From an uncultured Demequina sp. (GTDB taxonomy: Bacteria; Actinomycetota; Actinomycetes; Actinomycetales; Demequinaceae): DNA of 13,535 nt. How positions within the stretch are numbered: position 1 is the first letter of the stretch; each line of letters begins with the position of its first letter. Of this stretch, positions 1-7,822 are shown one piece after another. Position numbers and translations under genes: made by a program. The stretch spans positions 1-13,535 of the forward strand of contig CALALQ010000041.1 of the NCBI GenBank assembly GCA_937925595.1, in the 5' to 3' direction. The notes below the pieces were generated by a model, which had not been told where the DNA came from, did not search any database, and saw only the letters and a program-made list of their open reading frames with translations.

Positions 1-82
1 CCCAGATCGCGACGACGAGGCCCGCCGTCATGAGAGTCACCAGCACCCACCCGGTTATGCAACACTCTTGATTGTGTCTCAC
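1..82 (-). CDS. possible start of a membrane protein running off the left edge (partial)
   Basis: Read leftward from a GTG at 82-80, the frame stays open to the window edge. After about ten polar residues it gives one strongly hydrophobic stretch (GWVLVTLMTAGLVVAIW) that looks like a signal anchor or first transmembrane helix. Most codons in the hydrophobic stretch end in G or C, as expected for a gene in this genome. Only about 27 residues are visible, no clear ribosome binding site precedes the GTG, and the family cannot be named. It would be divergent from the recombinase operon that starts to its right. It could equally be a fragment of a host gene interrupted by the element, or chance. 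Confidence 0.2.
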   Translation of the reverse strand, partial: MRHNQECCITGWVLVTLMTAGLVVAIW

Positions 83-91
83 CCAGATCGC
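1..91. repeat. 10-bp direct repeat flanking the left end
   Basis: CCCAGATCGC occurs at 1-10 and again at 82-91, the second copy just inside the longest possible recombinase ORF. The interval lies where the outer end of the integrative element would be expected, upstream of the intA-like gene. A direct repeat here could be a recombination core or chance. Confidence 0.2.
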
Positions 92-157
92 CCAAGCGCG
101 ATCGCCAGCACGCCCAGCGGGGCGATCAGACTGCGTTTCGCTAACAGATCAAGCGCC

Positions 158-1507
158 ATGTCGTACGCAACCGACTTCATGAGCGAGTCTCAGGCGAAAG
201 ACCTACTCTCTCGCGTGCAAAGGCTTCGCGACGGCACGCCTCTATTCATGCGCGATATCGCGCCAGCAGACTTTTGGTTCGAGTACGGGCTTCACCTCGG
301 CAGAGTGCATCATGGTTCGACACTGAGGGACTATTCAATCCTCGTGGCCAAGTTCGCGCGTTTCCTTGACGACCGCAACATCGATGTCGCAAGTGCCACC
401 GAGGACGACATTGTCGACTATCGCGTTATGCGGACTCAAGGGCCCAATCGCATCTCCCCCAAGTCATGGAAGTCAGACGCCACGATCATCCGGTCCATCT
501 TCGACTTCGCCATTCATTCGGGCATACGCACAAATCGACCGTGGTTCGAGCACGGCGGGCGAAGTGCGCTGAGTGATCCCATCCGGTCACATCCCGACAA
601 CCGAGGTCTGTCCGAGAAGGAATGGGACCAGTTCATGACGATCGGTCTGCTCGGCCGAATGCCCGACGGCAAGGTCGATCCCGGCTTTCACCGAGTGTGG
701 GCGATGCGAAACCTGGCAGGCGCTCAGTTGGCGCTTGCCACAGGGCTGCGGGTCCGCGAGTTTTCAGCGTTGCTGCTCCCCGAGCTTGCCCCGGTGCAGG
801 GCACATCGGGTCACTACATCCAACTGGAGGCGTTGGCAAAAGGACGGCGTCCGCGTGGCGTGTTCGTCCCTGGTGGCGTGGCTAAGCGCCTTCAAGGCTA
901 CGTACGAACTGATAGACGCTCCGTAGTGTGCCGCCCTGGTTGGAACCCTCATTTTCGAGCCAACGAGATGTTCATTATCGAACGCTGGTCGCCAGGCGAC
1001 CGTCGACTCACCGGAACACTGGGTGGCGACAAGCTCCGGGTGGAAGTCAAGGAGATGGACGCTGAGCTGCGAGCACGCACATTTCATCTCGTCGACGGTC
1101 GGATCGAGCCTCTGGCTCTCTTCGTGAACTCATGGGGACGTATGACATCCCGAGCAACGTGGCACCGGGTCTTCCAGGATGCCTCGCGCCGAGTAGGTTC
1201 CTTCCCGGACACGTATCCCGCCGCTCGGCACGTGACGCCCCACACCCTGCGACACACGTTCGCGCGTCGGTATCTCGCCTACCTGAATCAGCAAGCACGG
1301 CTACATCCCAGCGATTGGGGTGATATCGACCCAGTAGTCCTCACCCAACGCGCGCTTGGCCACGCGAGCTTGGCGACGACCAGCCTTTACGTGAGTGAGG
1401 ACACGGTGCCGGGCCTGCTGGAAAACCTATTCAATATGTCGACGGACCCGTACGAGACGTTCTCCGACATCATCGACCGCTACCAACGCGAGAGAGCAAC
1501 CGCCTGA
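158..1507 (+). CDS. tyrosine recombinase, first of three (IntA-like / TnpA-like)
   Basis: This is a site-specific tyrosine recombinase that would cut and join DNA strands during integration and excision of the element. With the ATG at 158 (449 aa) all six usual active-site positions are recognisable: Arg198 in ATGLRVREF, Lys228 in the beta-hairpin (ALAKGRR), His362 and Arg365 in HTLRHTFA, His402 in LGHAS and the nucleophile Tyr411. An N-terminal SAM-like core-binding region lies at about residues 35-125. The frame is open upstream to a TTG at 68, and an ATG at 179 is also possible; none has a good Shine-Dalgarno, so the start is uncertain. I prefer 158 because codons before it look less coding-like. 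The stop codon directly abuts the ATG of the next gene. Order and sizes match intA of SE-type integrative elements and are related to Tn554 TnpA. Confidence 0.9.
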   Translation: MSYATDFMSESQAKDLLSRVQRLRDGTPLFMRDIAPADFWFEYGLHLGRVHHGSTLRDYSILVAKFARFLDDRNIDVASATEDDIVDYRVMRTQGPNRISPKSWKSDATIIRSIFDFAIHSGIRTNRPWFEHGGRSALSDPIRSHPDNRGLSEKEWDQFMTIGLLGRMPDGKVDPGFHRVWAMRNLAGAQLALATGLRVREFSALLLPELAPVQGTSGHYIQLEALAKGRRPRGVFVPGGVAKRLQGYVRTDRRSVVCRPGWNPHFRANEMFIIERWSPGDRRLTGTLGGDKLRVEVKEMDAELRARTFHLVDGRIEPLALFVNSWGRMTSRATWHRVFQDASRRVGSFPDTYPAARHVTPHTLRHTFARRYLAYLNQQARLHPSDWGDIDPVVLTQRALGHASLATTSLYVSEDTVPGLLENLFNMSTDPYETFSDIIDRYQRERATA

Positions 1508-3253
1508 ATGTCCGACGACCGAGTCTCCTACGCGTGCATCCACTCAGGGCACGAAATGCGCTGCCATCTGCGTCCCTCCGATTACCGCAACTCGATGCTG
1601 TGCAGCGAAATGGCTGGATTGTGGGTACGTCAAGCTCGCGCATCAAGCTGGAAACTGGGAACCGCCCAACAGAGCGCAGGTGCAGTTCGGGATCTTGTGC
1701 GGTTCTTGGACAAACGACGCCCTCACGGCGGCTACTCGTTGGTCGGTCCGGGCGATGACCTCGGGGACGAGCTCATCAGCTGGCGCGATGATGTTCGAGC
1801 CCGCGGGCGGGACAGGATGTGGCGTGCCACTCTCCTTCTCCTGCGGCGTGCACGATTTGAAGGGTTCCAGCTCCAACCGACGCTCCTTCTGCTTGCTACT
1901 CAGGCCGGCTGGGCCTACAAGAGCAGCGGAGCGGAGACGCCGCTTGATGAGTACTCAAACGCAGAACGCATAGCTCAGATGCGAGCAGCGACAGCGAGCG
2001 TCGAGGCCTGCGAAACTCGACTAAGTAGAGGCTTCGCACTCTTCGAGTCTGACGACAGGCTCAAGAACGCCGTCGCATTCGCCCAGTCGACGCGGCCCTA
2101 TCTCGCTATCGCGGCCGCCGTCCGCGGAGACCGACACTTGGCCGACGGCATGGAAAGCGCGCTTCAAGCGCCCCTACCAGCAACTCCGTTGCGTCTCGTC
2201 CAAAGCATCGGCTCACTTCTCTCGCCGACACCGCTGGAACTCATGAGCTTCCAGATCCTGCTGATGTGGGGAACAGGGTTGGCGCCAGAGCAGGTGCGCG
2301 ACGTCCACACAGATGACATAGAGCTCGAGCCGGGTCGGCTGCGATGGGAGAGTTTCAAGGCGCGGTCGCGCACCCTTATGCGGTTGCAGTACGAGGGAGA
2401 CGAACCGTGGAGGGTGCCTAGCCTGATGCGACGCACCGCAGAATCGACTGCCATCGCGCGCTCCTACGCCGGGAGCAATCGAATCTTCACGACCTTCACA
2501 GTTAGTGCTCTGGGTCAGGGTGCACTCACTTTCAAGCCCATGCCCCATCCGAGCCCAACGCTCCGTGATTGGCTGCGTGATCAAGGCATCCAGTCCTCAG
2601 AGCCCCACGACCTGCGTCGGATACGCAAGGCCGTCAAAGCAATGCGTGCTGGCGTGTCGTCAAGTGCGGAAGAAGCCGCTCGGCCCGATCACAGCCTAAG
2701 AACCTTCAGCCGCCACTACGCAGGCACCACGACCTCGCTCTCGCGGTCCGGTCGAGTCATTATCCAGGCTCAAGAACGTGTGCACGCACGAGTCTCACAG
2801 CATCGGGCCGTGGTCGTCCCGACGAGTTCGAGTACCGCTGCGCAAAGTCATGTCGACGGTGACGTTCAATCGGTCGCGAATCAGGTCGCGGCAAGTTCAC
2901 CGGTCGAGCGGAGCTTGTCCGCCAGCGCCTGCTCCAATCCGACTAGCAGCCCCTTCATGCCAAACGGCCAGTGGTGCACCAAAGCTCCTTTTGCATGCAT
3001 GCTCTGCCCAAACGCAGTCATCTTCAATGACCACGCACCCCAACTGTTGCTCATGAAGGCGGAGGTTCAGGCTCGCCGTGACACAACTGCCCCCGATGAG
3101 TACGCCGCAGTCCTGCTCCCAGTGGCCGATGCCATCGATGATTACCTCGGGCAGATGAGCGCGTCCGTACTGCAGGGCGCCCAAGCACGTATAGAGCGCG
3201 AGGAAGAGTCGCTCGTTCTCCCCCTGACTCAGAGGCAACAGCATGACGCTTGA
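1508..3253 (+). CDS. tyrosine recombinase-fold protein lacking catalytic Arg I (Tfp-like)
   Basis: A 581-aa protein with the C-terminal fold of a tyrosine recombinase. The usual TGLR motif reads WGTGLAPEQV, so Ala259 stands where the first catalytic Arg belongs. Lys284, His367-x-x-Arg370 (HDLRR), His395 and Tyr404 can still be placed. In SE elements the second gene of the core, tfp, encodes a recombinase-fold protein without a full active site, and this gene fits that role by position and by the lost residue. It would be an architectural or regulatory subunit of the recombination complex rather than an independent strand-cutting enzyme. The C-terminal tail beyond about residue 470 carries a Cys cluster (475, 490, 497, 500; the last pair is CxxC) resembling a zinc-binding knuckle. 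Its ATG follows the intA stop with no gap and its 3' end overlaps intB by 11 bp, implying translational coupling. Confidence 0.85.
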   Translation: MSDDRVSYACIHSGHEMRCHLRPSDYRNSMLCSEMAGLWVRQARASSWKLGTAQQSAGAVRDLVRFLDKRRPHGGYSLVGPGDDLGDELISWRDDVRARGRDRMWRATLLLLRRARFEGFQLQPTLLLLATQAGWAYKSSGAETPLDEYSNAERIAQMRAATASVEACETRLSRGFALFESDDRLKNAVAFAQSTRPYLAIAAAVRGDRHLADGMESALQAPLPATPLRLVQSIGSLLSPTPLELMSFQILLMWGTGLAPEQVRDVHTDDIELEPGRLRWESFKARSRTLMRLQYEGDEPWRVPSLMRRTAESTAIARSYAGSNRIFTTFTVSALGQGALTFKPMPHPSPTLRDWLRDQGIQSSEPHDLRRIRKAVKAMRAGVSSSAEEAARPDHSLRTFSRHYAGTTTSLSRSGRVIIQAQERVHARVSQHRAVVVPTSSSTAAQSHVDGDVQSVANQVAASSPVERSLSASACSNPTSSPFMPNGQWCTKAPFACMLCPNAVIFNDHAPQLLLMKAEVQARRDTTAPDEYAAVLLPVADAIDDYLGQMSASVLQGAQARIEREEESLVLPLTQRQQHDA

Positions 3254-5351
3254 TGACACTGCGAGCCCCGAACGCGCTGCCCACACGAGTTTGAGCCCGC
3301 AAACCCCACAGTCGGCGGAGGCCGCGCAGCCGGCAAGGCCTCCGTTTGAGGCGACTGATCTGGTAGTCAGCGGTCTGTATATAGGTAGCCCCGATGAGCC
3401 TCTGCAGTTGTACGGTGACGCCACAGTTGTCACGTGGAACGTGAATGCTCTCGGACGTCCGCCTGCACGAAGTCGCAAGTGGGGCGTCATCAACTTCCGC
3501 AGTTTGCGCGGTGAATGGTTGGACTCCGCAAAAGCGCTTGCTATCGCCCTCCTCAATCCGGATCTTCCACGCCTAGTCGGCCGCGCAGTCCCCATGCGTC
3601 AAGACCCCGCCGTGCCGCCAAGCGTGGAGAACCATATGCGCGCTCTCCACGACTACTGGCTGATCGCAAAGTGGGGTGGGTTTCCTGCCAGCCTGCGCGA
3701 CTGGGGCACGACCGAGTTCACAGAGGCGCTGGCACGGCTAGACGCGCTTGGGCCAATCAGCGAACACCGCCTGAGGCACCTCGAGCGCGTTCCGCGCCTG
3801 TTGTTCGCATTGCGTGATGTCATCCCCAACAGTCCGCAGTCAGACCCGTGGCCAACCAAGGACCAGTCTCCGTTCGACAAGCGATTCCGTAAACGGGGCT
3901 CGCTCGCGACTGAGCCAGTTGACCCGTTCGCCTACTTCTCCCTCCTTGACGCTGCCATGTCTTACGTGGATCTGTTCAGCGTCGACATCCTTCAGGGCCT
4001 CCGCAACCTTGAGGACGCGAGCGCTCGACGCAGCCAGATCAAGGGATCCGAGGTCGCCGGTTTCACTGATGCATACTTGACGGATCCCGATACGTCGGTC
4101 CCGGTGCATGTCGCAGTAGAAGCGGGCGCGACCAACGAAGAAGTTGAGGCTGCCATCAACTGGAGTCTGCTCGGTCGATTGATCGCCGGGCGGAAGAACG
4201 GACTCTTCGAGGGATCCAGGGCGGTGAACATAGTTCGCCGAGCGCAGGCAGTTGCGAAGGTTCGAGCAGGCAACTCAATCGTCGGCGGAATCGTAGTTCC
4301 ATCTGCTCAGCTGGATGGACGTGAGTCTCCCTGGACCGAGGGGCTGTCGCCCATCCAGCTCCAGAATGAGGAGCGTTTCCTGCGCACCGCCTGCTATATC
4401 GTCATCGCGGCCTTCACCATGATGAGGGACTCGGAGGTTCAATCGCTACAGCGCGGGTGCCTGACCACCTACATGGGCCTGCCGGCGGTGCGGTCCACTT
4501 TGCTGAAAGGTGAACCCAGTCGACCCATGGCGCATTGGTGGATCACCGCTCCCGTCGCACGCGCCATCACCGTGCTGGAACAGATCAGCCATCATCCGGA
4601 GCACTTGTTTGCCAGTTCACGTGCGACGAAGGGCACGGATGCGGGCGGTATCTACATTCATCACCGACTCCCAGAGTTCCGCGATCAGATCAACCTGACT
4701 GCATCAACGACTGGATTGACTCCAATCCCCGACGAGCCGATCACTCCGCACATGCTGCGGCGGACAATGGCGCTGATCACGGAGTATGAACGCGGAGGGC
4801 AGCTTGCGGCCGCACATCAGCTCAAGCACGCGTACCTTGTGTCGCGGTCGAACTCCCTTACCGGCGCCTACACCGCTCCTACTGAGAAGTGGGCGGAGGA
4901 ACTACACCAACGCGAGGGCGAGCGTGAGGCTCGTCGCGCCATCGACGAGCTCGCACTCTCGCCTACGGCCCGCCCAGTCGGGCCGGGGGCCTCCCGACTC
5001 CGAACTGTAGGCCAAGGAGCAGTGCTCGATGATCCCGCCCGGACTCGGCTTCTCGCTCAGTCTTTCCCCGACCTCAAGTTCGGCACCGCCAACGTCTGTC
5101 TCGGCGATGTTTCCGTCGCTGCTTGCCTCCCCAGCGACCAACGCGATGGTTCCCAACGGGTGCGGCCGTATGCGTGCGATCCGACCCAGTGTGCGAACTC
5201 TGTAGTTATGCCAACCCAGCAGCGCCTTTGGCAAGAGGAGGAACGTACCCTCGAGGAGATGCGAAAGACTCCCCGCATGTCAGCGCACGCGCGAAACCTG
5301 GTCAGCCATCGCCTTGCGGAAGTCAAACGAATCACCCGGAGTATCTCTTGA
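3243..5351 (+). CDS. large tyrosine recombinase, third of three (IntB-like / TnpB-like)
   Basis: A 702-aa tyrosine recombinase with an apparently complete active site: Arg395 in MMRDSEV, Lys422 in LLKGEP, His503 and Arg506 in TPHMLRRT, His529 in LKHAYL and Tyr543 in SLTGAY. The long N-terminal half (about 1-370) carries the core-binding domain and extra sequence, as in the large partners of multi-recombinase elements. A C-terminal extension has four Cys (619, 628, 645, 650), comparable to the cluster in the preceding Tfp-like protein and perhaps metal binding. The ATG lies inside the end of tfp. The stop overlaps the TTG start of the next gene as TTGA. Position and size match intB of SE elements; TnpB of Tn554 is the other close comparison. 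Confidence 0.88.
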   Translation: MTLDDTASPERAAHTSLSPQTPQSAEAAQPARPPFEATDLVVSGLYIGSPDEPLQLYGDATVVTWNVNALGRPPARSRKWGVINFRSLRGEWLDSAKALAIALLNPDLPRLVGRAVPMRQDPAVPPSVENHMRALHDYWLIAKWGGFPASLRDWGTTEFTEALARLDALGPISEHRLRHLERVPRLLFALRDVIPNSPQSDPWPTKDQSPFDKRFRKRGSLATEPVDPFAYFSLLDAAMSYVDLFSVDILQGLRNLEDASARRSQIKGSEVAGFTDAYLTDPDTSVPVHVAVEAGATNEEVEAAINWSLLGRLIAGRKNGLFEGSRAVNIVRRAQAVAKVRAGNSIVGGIVVPSAQLDGRESPWTEGLSPIQLQNEERFLRTACYIVIAAFTMMRDSEVQSLQRGCLTTYMGLPAVRSTLLKGEPSRPMAHWWITAPVARAITVLEQISHHPEHLFASSRATKGTDAGGIYIHHRLPEFRDQINLTASTTGLTPIPDEPITPHMLRRTMALITEYERGGQLAAAHQLKHAYLVSRSNSLTGAYTAPTEKWAEELHQREGEREARRAIDELALSPTARPVGPGASRLRTVGQGAVLDDPARTRLLAQSFPDLKFGTANVCLGDVSVAACLPSDQRDGSQRVRPYACDPTQCANSVVMPTQQRLWQEEERTLEEMRKTPRMSAHARNLVSHRLAEVKRITRSIS

Positions 5352-5767
5352 ACAGCTCGGAAGACGCCCTCCGCGCAGCGATGACTCGTCTGCTGGCGGG
5401 AAAGCCAGAGATCACCGACGGCGCTCTCACGAAGCGGAACCTCTATATCGAGGCGAGAGTTAGCAGGGCGACCATGAACCGGGCCACAGCCATCATGCGA
5501 GAGTGGGAAGCGTCGGTCGCCGTTGCCCTGGAGCTGGACCCTGAGTCCAAGCGGCCGCTTTCCGAGGAGCGAAAGCTCCAACGCAAGATCCGCGAAAAGA
5601 ATGCTCAGATCAGCGAGCTGGCGAAGAAGCTCGAGGCCGCCGCGACTCTCATCGCACTCCTGACGGAGGACAATAGATACTTGCGCCATCGCCTCAGTTC
5701 TTCCGGGGCAGCGGACATTGCTGACATGCAAGAGCGGCGCGCGCGACCGCCCGCGACCCACGGGTGA
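5348..5767 (+). CDS. small HTH/coiled-coil recombination auxiliary protein (Srap / TnpC-like)
   Basis: A 139-aa protein. Residues about 22-53 look like a helix-turn-helix (LTKRNLYIEARVSRATMNRA), and residues about 72-115 form a charged heptad-rich coiled coil ending in LLTEDNRYLRHRL. This architecture is typical of TnpC of Tn554-type elements, of DUF6262-like proteins, and of the fourth gene (srap) of SE cores, which assists the recombinases. The frame is open far upstream, but I chose the TTG at 5348 because GGAG lies at 5338-5341 with six bases of spacing and the TTG overlaps the intB stop as TTGA. Everything upstream overlaps the intB tail. It is the last gene of the four-gene operon. Confidence 0.75.
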   Translation: MNSSEDALRAAMTRLLAGKPEITDGALTKRNLYIEARVSRATMNRATAIMREWEASVAVALELDPESKRPLSEERKLQRKIREKNAQISELAKKLEAAATLIALLTEDNRYLRHRLSSSGAADIADMQERRARPPATHG

Positions 5768-6101
5768 GACTTTCGAGAGGCCGAGGCCTCCGTTGAGCCA
5801 AGGACTCGGTGGCCACGTCGGTGAGGTCCCCGCCGGGCTTCAGAGACCGCAACCGGACCCGCCCAGTTTCGCTCGGGATGTGGCACGCACCGAGCACGTC
5901 CGATCCCTCCCGATGTCATCGATCCCCGAAGTCAGGGCGCAAACACCTTCCATTCGGTGGCGTCCTATAGCGCGTCGATCCGGGCACGTGTTCGACACGG
6001 CCAGTCCGCTCACGGCGGCTCGCATCGTGTCACCACACGCGCGACACACTCTGCCAACCACTTTCGTCTTGGCTCCTCGGGGTTTGCTGGTCCCTGCGCC
6101 A
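5768..6101. other. 334-bp gap between convergent genes; short hairpin, no convincing gene
   Basis: This stretch separates the recombinase operon from the oppositely oriented HAD gene. A tight inverted repeat, GAGGCC-GA-GGCCTC, lies at 5777-5790, ten bases after the end of the srap-like gene, and could help end transcription, although no T-run follows. Open frames exist on both strands, but their composition and residue patterns do not look like proteins. One - strand frame carries a CRACG motif and is discussed under rejected items. Confidence 0.4.
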
Positions 6102-7016
6102 TCACCATCTCTTGGCGCGAACGTGATCCTCGATAGCTCCCAACAGTCGCTCGAGGTCAGGTGTGATGGGCTCGCCCGTCCACCTCTTGATGTCGTTACG
6201 AAAGCTGTCGCGGTCGAACGCGCTATCCCGGACTCCGTTCGCGAGAGCGGTGGCAATGTAGCGTTGATGCGGCTCAACCCGCGCTACCGCGATCTTGAAC
6301 GCCCGCTTCCAACGAGCGGCTCGCGCAAGTGTCCCGTGCTGGCTTCGAGCTACGAGGCGTTCGGTGCGGCGCCGTTGGTTCCGCCGAAGCCTGCGGAGCG
6401 TTTCGTGTCCCACTGGTGAAGATGCGAGCTCTACCCATGCGTCCAACTCGGTCACATCAGCGGCGGTAATACCCCGCGAAGGGTTGGTGATCCAAAAGGA
6501 CCTTGTTAGCGCACGATCGCGGGCTGGACGCACCTCCGAAAGGTCGAGAGAGTCCAGCGAGACCGGGTTGTCATCGACCCACACAAGCGGCCGCCCAGGG
6601 TATCGCCGAGCGAGGTTCAGGGTCTTCCATTCAGGTGAGTCCGGAAACTCCTCAGCGACACCACCCGATACGCCGAGCGGGAGCGGTGGGATGCCTAGAG
6701 GCTCCGCGAAGTACACGTTCGCGTACTCCTGCCAAGTGGTCGCCCACACCACCTCGATACCGCGCGAGAGTAGCGACCGAACCCAGGTCGCACCGATGCC
6801 AGATAGCCAGTACGTCCCGGTCGCGGTGCCAGCGGAATCCCAGTCGGGTGGGCGATGGAACAAAGCGGGGTATGCGCCGCGTCGCAGCGTGAGCTGCACG
6901 GGGTATGCACCCTCGGGTGCGGGCTGTCCGGGACGAACAGCCAGACGAAGGACGCCGTCAATATCGATCGCGACGACTGGACGGTAGCGCTTGATGTTCG
7001 CCGACGTCATGATCAC
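6102..7016 (-). CDS. HAD-superfamily protein, RNA-repair-associated (SAK) type
   Basis: A 304-aa protein. Residues about 13-175 form a HAD fold with the phosphotransfer motifs in order: motif I DIDG (Asp18, Asp20), motif II WATTW (Thr93/94), a Lys at 131 (WKTLNL) and motif IV WVDDN (Asp148, Asp149). This spacing and the WATTW/WVDDN wording resemble HAD domains found in bacterial RNA-repair proteins, which suggests a phosphatase acting on nucleic-acid or nucleotide phosphates; the substrate is inference. The C-terminal third (about 205-304) is Arg-rich and helical, without a recognised domain, and could bind nucleic acid. The frame starts at GTG 7016, with an ATG at 7010 as an equally good choice; only a weak GGCGG precedes them. 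It lies downstream of the 7270-7779 gene on the same strand and probably shares its transcript. A defence role is suggested only by location. Confidence 0.75.
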   Translation of the reverse strand: MIMTSANIKRYRPVVAIDIDGVLRLAVRPGQPAPEGAYPVQLTLRRGAYPALFHRPPDWDSAGTATGTYWLSGIGATWVRSLLSRGIEVVWATTWQEYANVYFAEPLGIPPLPLGVSGGVAEEFPDSPEWKTLNLARRYPGRPLVWVDDNPVSLDSLDLSEVRPARDRALTRSFWITNPSRGITAADVTELDAWVELASSPVGHETLRRLRRNQRRRTERLVARSQHGTLARAARWKRAFKIAVARVEPHQRYIATALANGVRDSAFDRDSFRNDIKRWTGEPITPDLERLLGAIEDHVRAKRW

Positions 7017-7113
7017 CGCGAATCCGCCAACCGACGCACGGCCAATACAACCGTGTCGGCCCCGCAGTCCGTGCGCTGGCCTCGTGGTTGGCGAGTCGTT
7101 TCGCGGCGGTCAC
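6958..7113 (-). CDS. possible very small ORF coupled to its neighbour (hypothetical)
   Basis: A 51-codon frame starts at a GTG (7113-7111) that overlaps the stop of the preceding small ORF as GTGA, the usual sign of translational coupling. It runs about 50 bp into the HAD gene. Codons before the overlap mostly end in G or C. There is no recognisable motif and nothing shows it is translated. It may only be a bridge of coding-like composition. Confidence 0.18.
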   Translation of the reverse strand: MTAAKRLANHEASARTAGPTRLYWPCVGWRIRGDHDVGEHQALPSSRRDRY

Positions 7114-7346
7114 GGGAAGGCGACTCCGACGGTGAGCACTGCCTCCTCGCCCAAGGCTCCACGGCGGGGCGAATCGCGTCCGCCAAGCAACAGTGTCCAA
7201 CATCGCAGGCCGATCGGCTGCGCGCTGGCAACGTTCCAGGGCAGCTCACAATCAGGGTTTCCATCAGCATTAGACGAGTGCGGCGGCCGCCACGCGTTCT
7301 GCTTCGAGGGCCTCTCGACGTTGCCGGGAGTGTGCGCGAAAAGCAC
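7110..7346 (-). CDS. possible small hypothetical protein between the HAD gene and its upstream neighbour
   Basis: A 78-aa frame. The part after about residue 33 (from ELPWNVASAQPIGLRCW onward) has protein-like composition, with roughly three quarters of codons ending in G or C, while the first 30 residues overlap the end of the preceding gene in another frame. A shorter protein with an unusual start inside 7110-7270 is possible. There is no family match I recognise. It fills an otherwise empty 250-bp stretch in a compact leftward transcription unit. Confidence 0.3.
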   Translation of the reverse strand: MLFAHTPGNVERPSKQNAWRPPHSSNADGNPDCELPWNVASAQPIGLRCWTLLLGGRDSPRRGALGEEAVLTVGVAFP

Positions 7347-7779
7347 GGCCCGTTCGAAGGCTGCGTTCCACCCCGTGATCCCAGTTCACCCAGCCGCGCC
7401 GCCGCCACTCGATCATGACGCACAACCGGAACTCCTGGAGCGCTTGCCTTCGCTCGGCAAAGTTGAGACCCGCGAGCCGCGACGGGTATCCGTTTCCGTC
7501 GGGCAGGAGCTCCTGGAACACCTCCGAGAACGTCGGACCCCGGCCCGTACGTTTGCGCGTCCGCGAAACGAATATTCCCGCTGCTAGGCCCCATTCGTCA
7601 GCGGTGCTCTCTCCCGTGAAGGACTCGAACATCGCAAGCCAGGGCGTCGGCGGAGTCTCGGAGGAGACCCGCCACCAGATCGGTCGGAGTTGACCAGTCA
7701 CTACATCTCGACAATCCGGGCCGTCTAAGACACGAGCAACGTGGCGTCCGTCGGCCCGGTAGTCGTCACGCAGCAGCAC
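7270..7779 (-). CDS. hypothetical protein with conserved-looking Trp/Arg-rich C-terminal half
   Basis: A 169-aa protein from GTG 7779. It has no domain I can name. The middle and end look strongly constrained: RTGRGPTFSEVF at about 78-89, then a helix with EWRRRGWVNWDHGVERSLR at about 124-142 and GRAFRAHSRQRR after it. Similar short proteins of this GPTF...RRxGWV...RSLRxGR pattern are, as far as I recall, common as unnamed genes on actinobacterial mobile elements; a small DNA-binding or adaptor role is possible. The start is doubtful: the GTG has no good Shine-Dalgarno, and a different upstream frame (ATG at 7853, MAYFDWPYETITLDLARLRG) looks more coding-like than the in-frame upstream sequence, so a frameshift near 7776-7784 is possible. 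It is divergent from the XRE regulator. Confidence 0.6.
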   Translation of the reverse strand: MLLRDDYRADGRHVARVLDGPDCRDVVTGQLRPIWWRVSSETPPTPWLAMFESFTGESTADEWGLAAGIFVSRTRKRTGRGPTFSEVFQELLPDGNGYPSRLAGLNFAERRQALQEFRLCVMIEWRRRGWVNWDHGVERSLRTGRAFRAHSRQRREALEAERVAAAALV

Positions 7780-7822
7780 ACGTGCAAGACGATTCCGCGA
7801 AGCCGCGCGAGGTCGAGGGTGA

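Noticed and set aside
5123..5347. longer N terminus for the srap-like gene
   Set aside because: This part overlaps the intB tail in another frame, whereas the TTG at 5348 has a good GGAG and a TTGA overlap.
5840..6277. - strand 145-codon frame with CRACG and further Cys residues, a possible zinc-ribbon protein
   Set aside because: More than a third overlaps the HAD gene, composition is poor in Ala/Leu and rich in Arg/Ser/Thr, third-position GC is not elevated, and no start signal is visible.
5718..6419. + strand 233-codon frame
   Set aside because: It is rich in Pro, Arg and Ser, antisense to the end of the HAD gene, and shows no protein-like pattern.
7013..7594. - strand 193-codon frame
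   Set aside because: Most of it is an alternative frame of the 169-aa gene, and its residues (Arg, Ser, Gly runs) look like a shadow.
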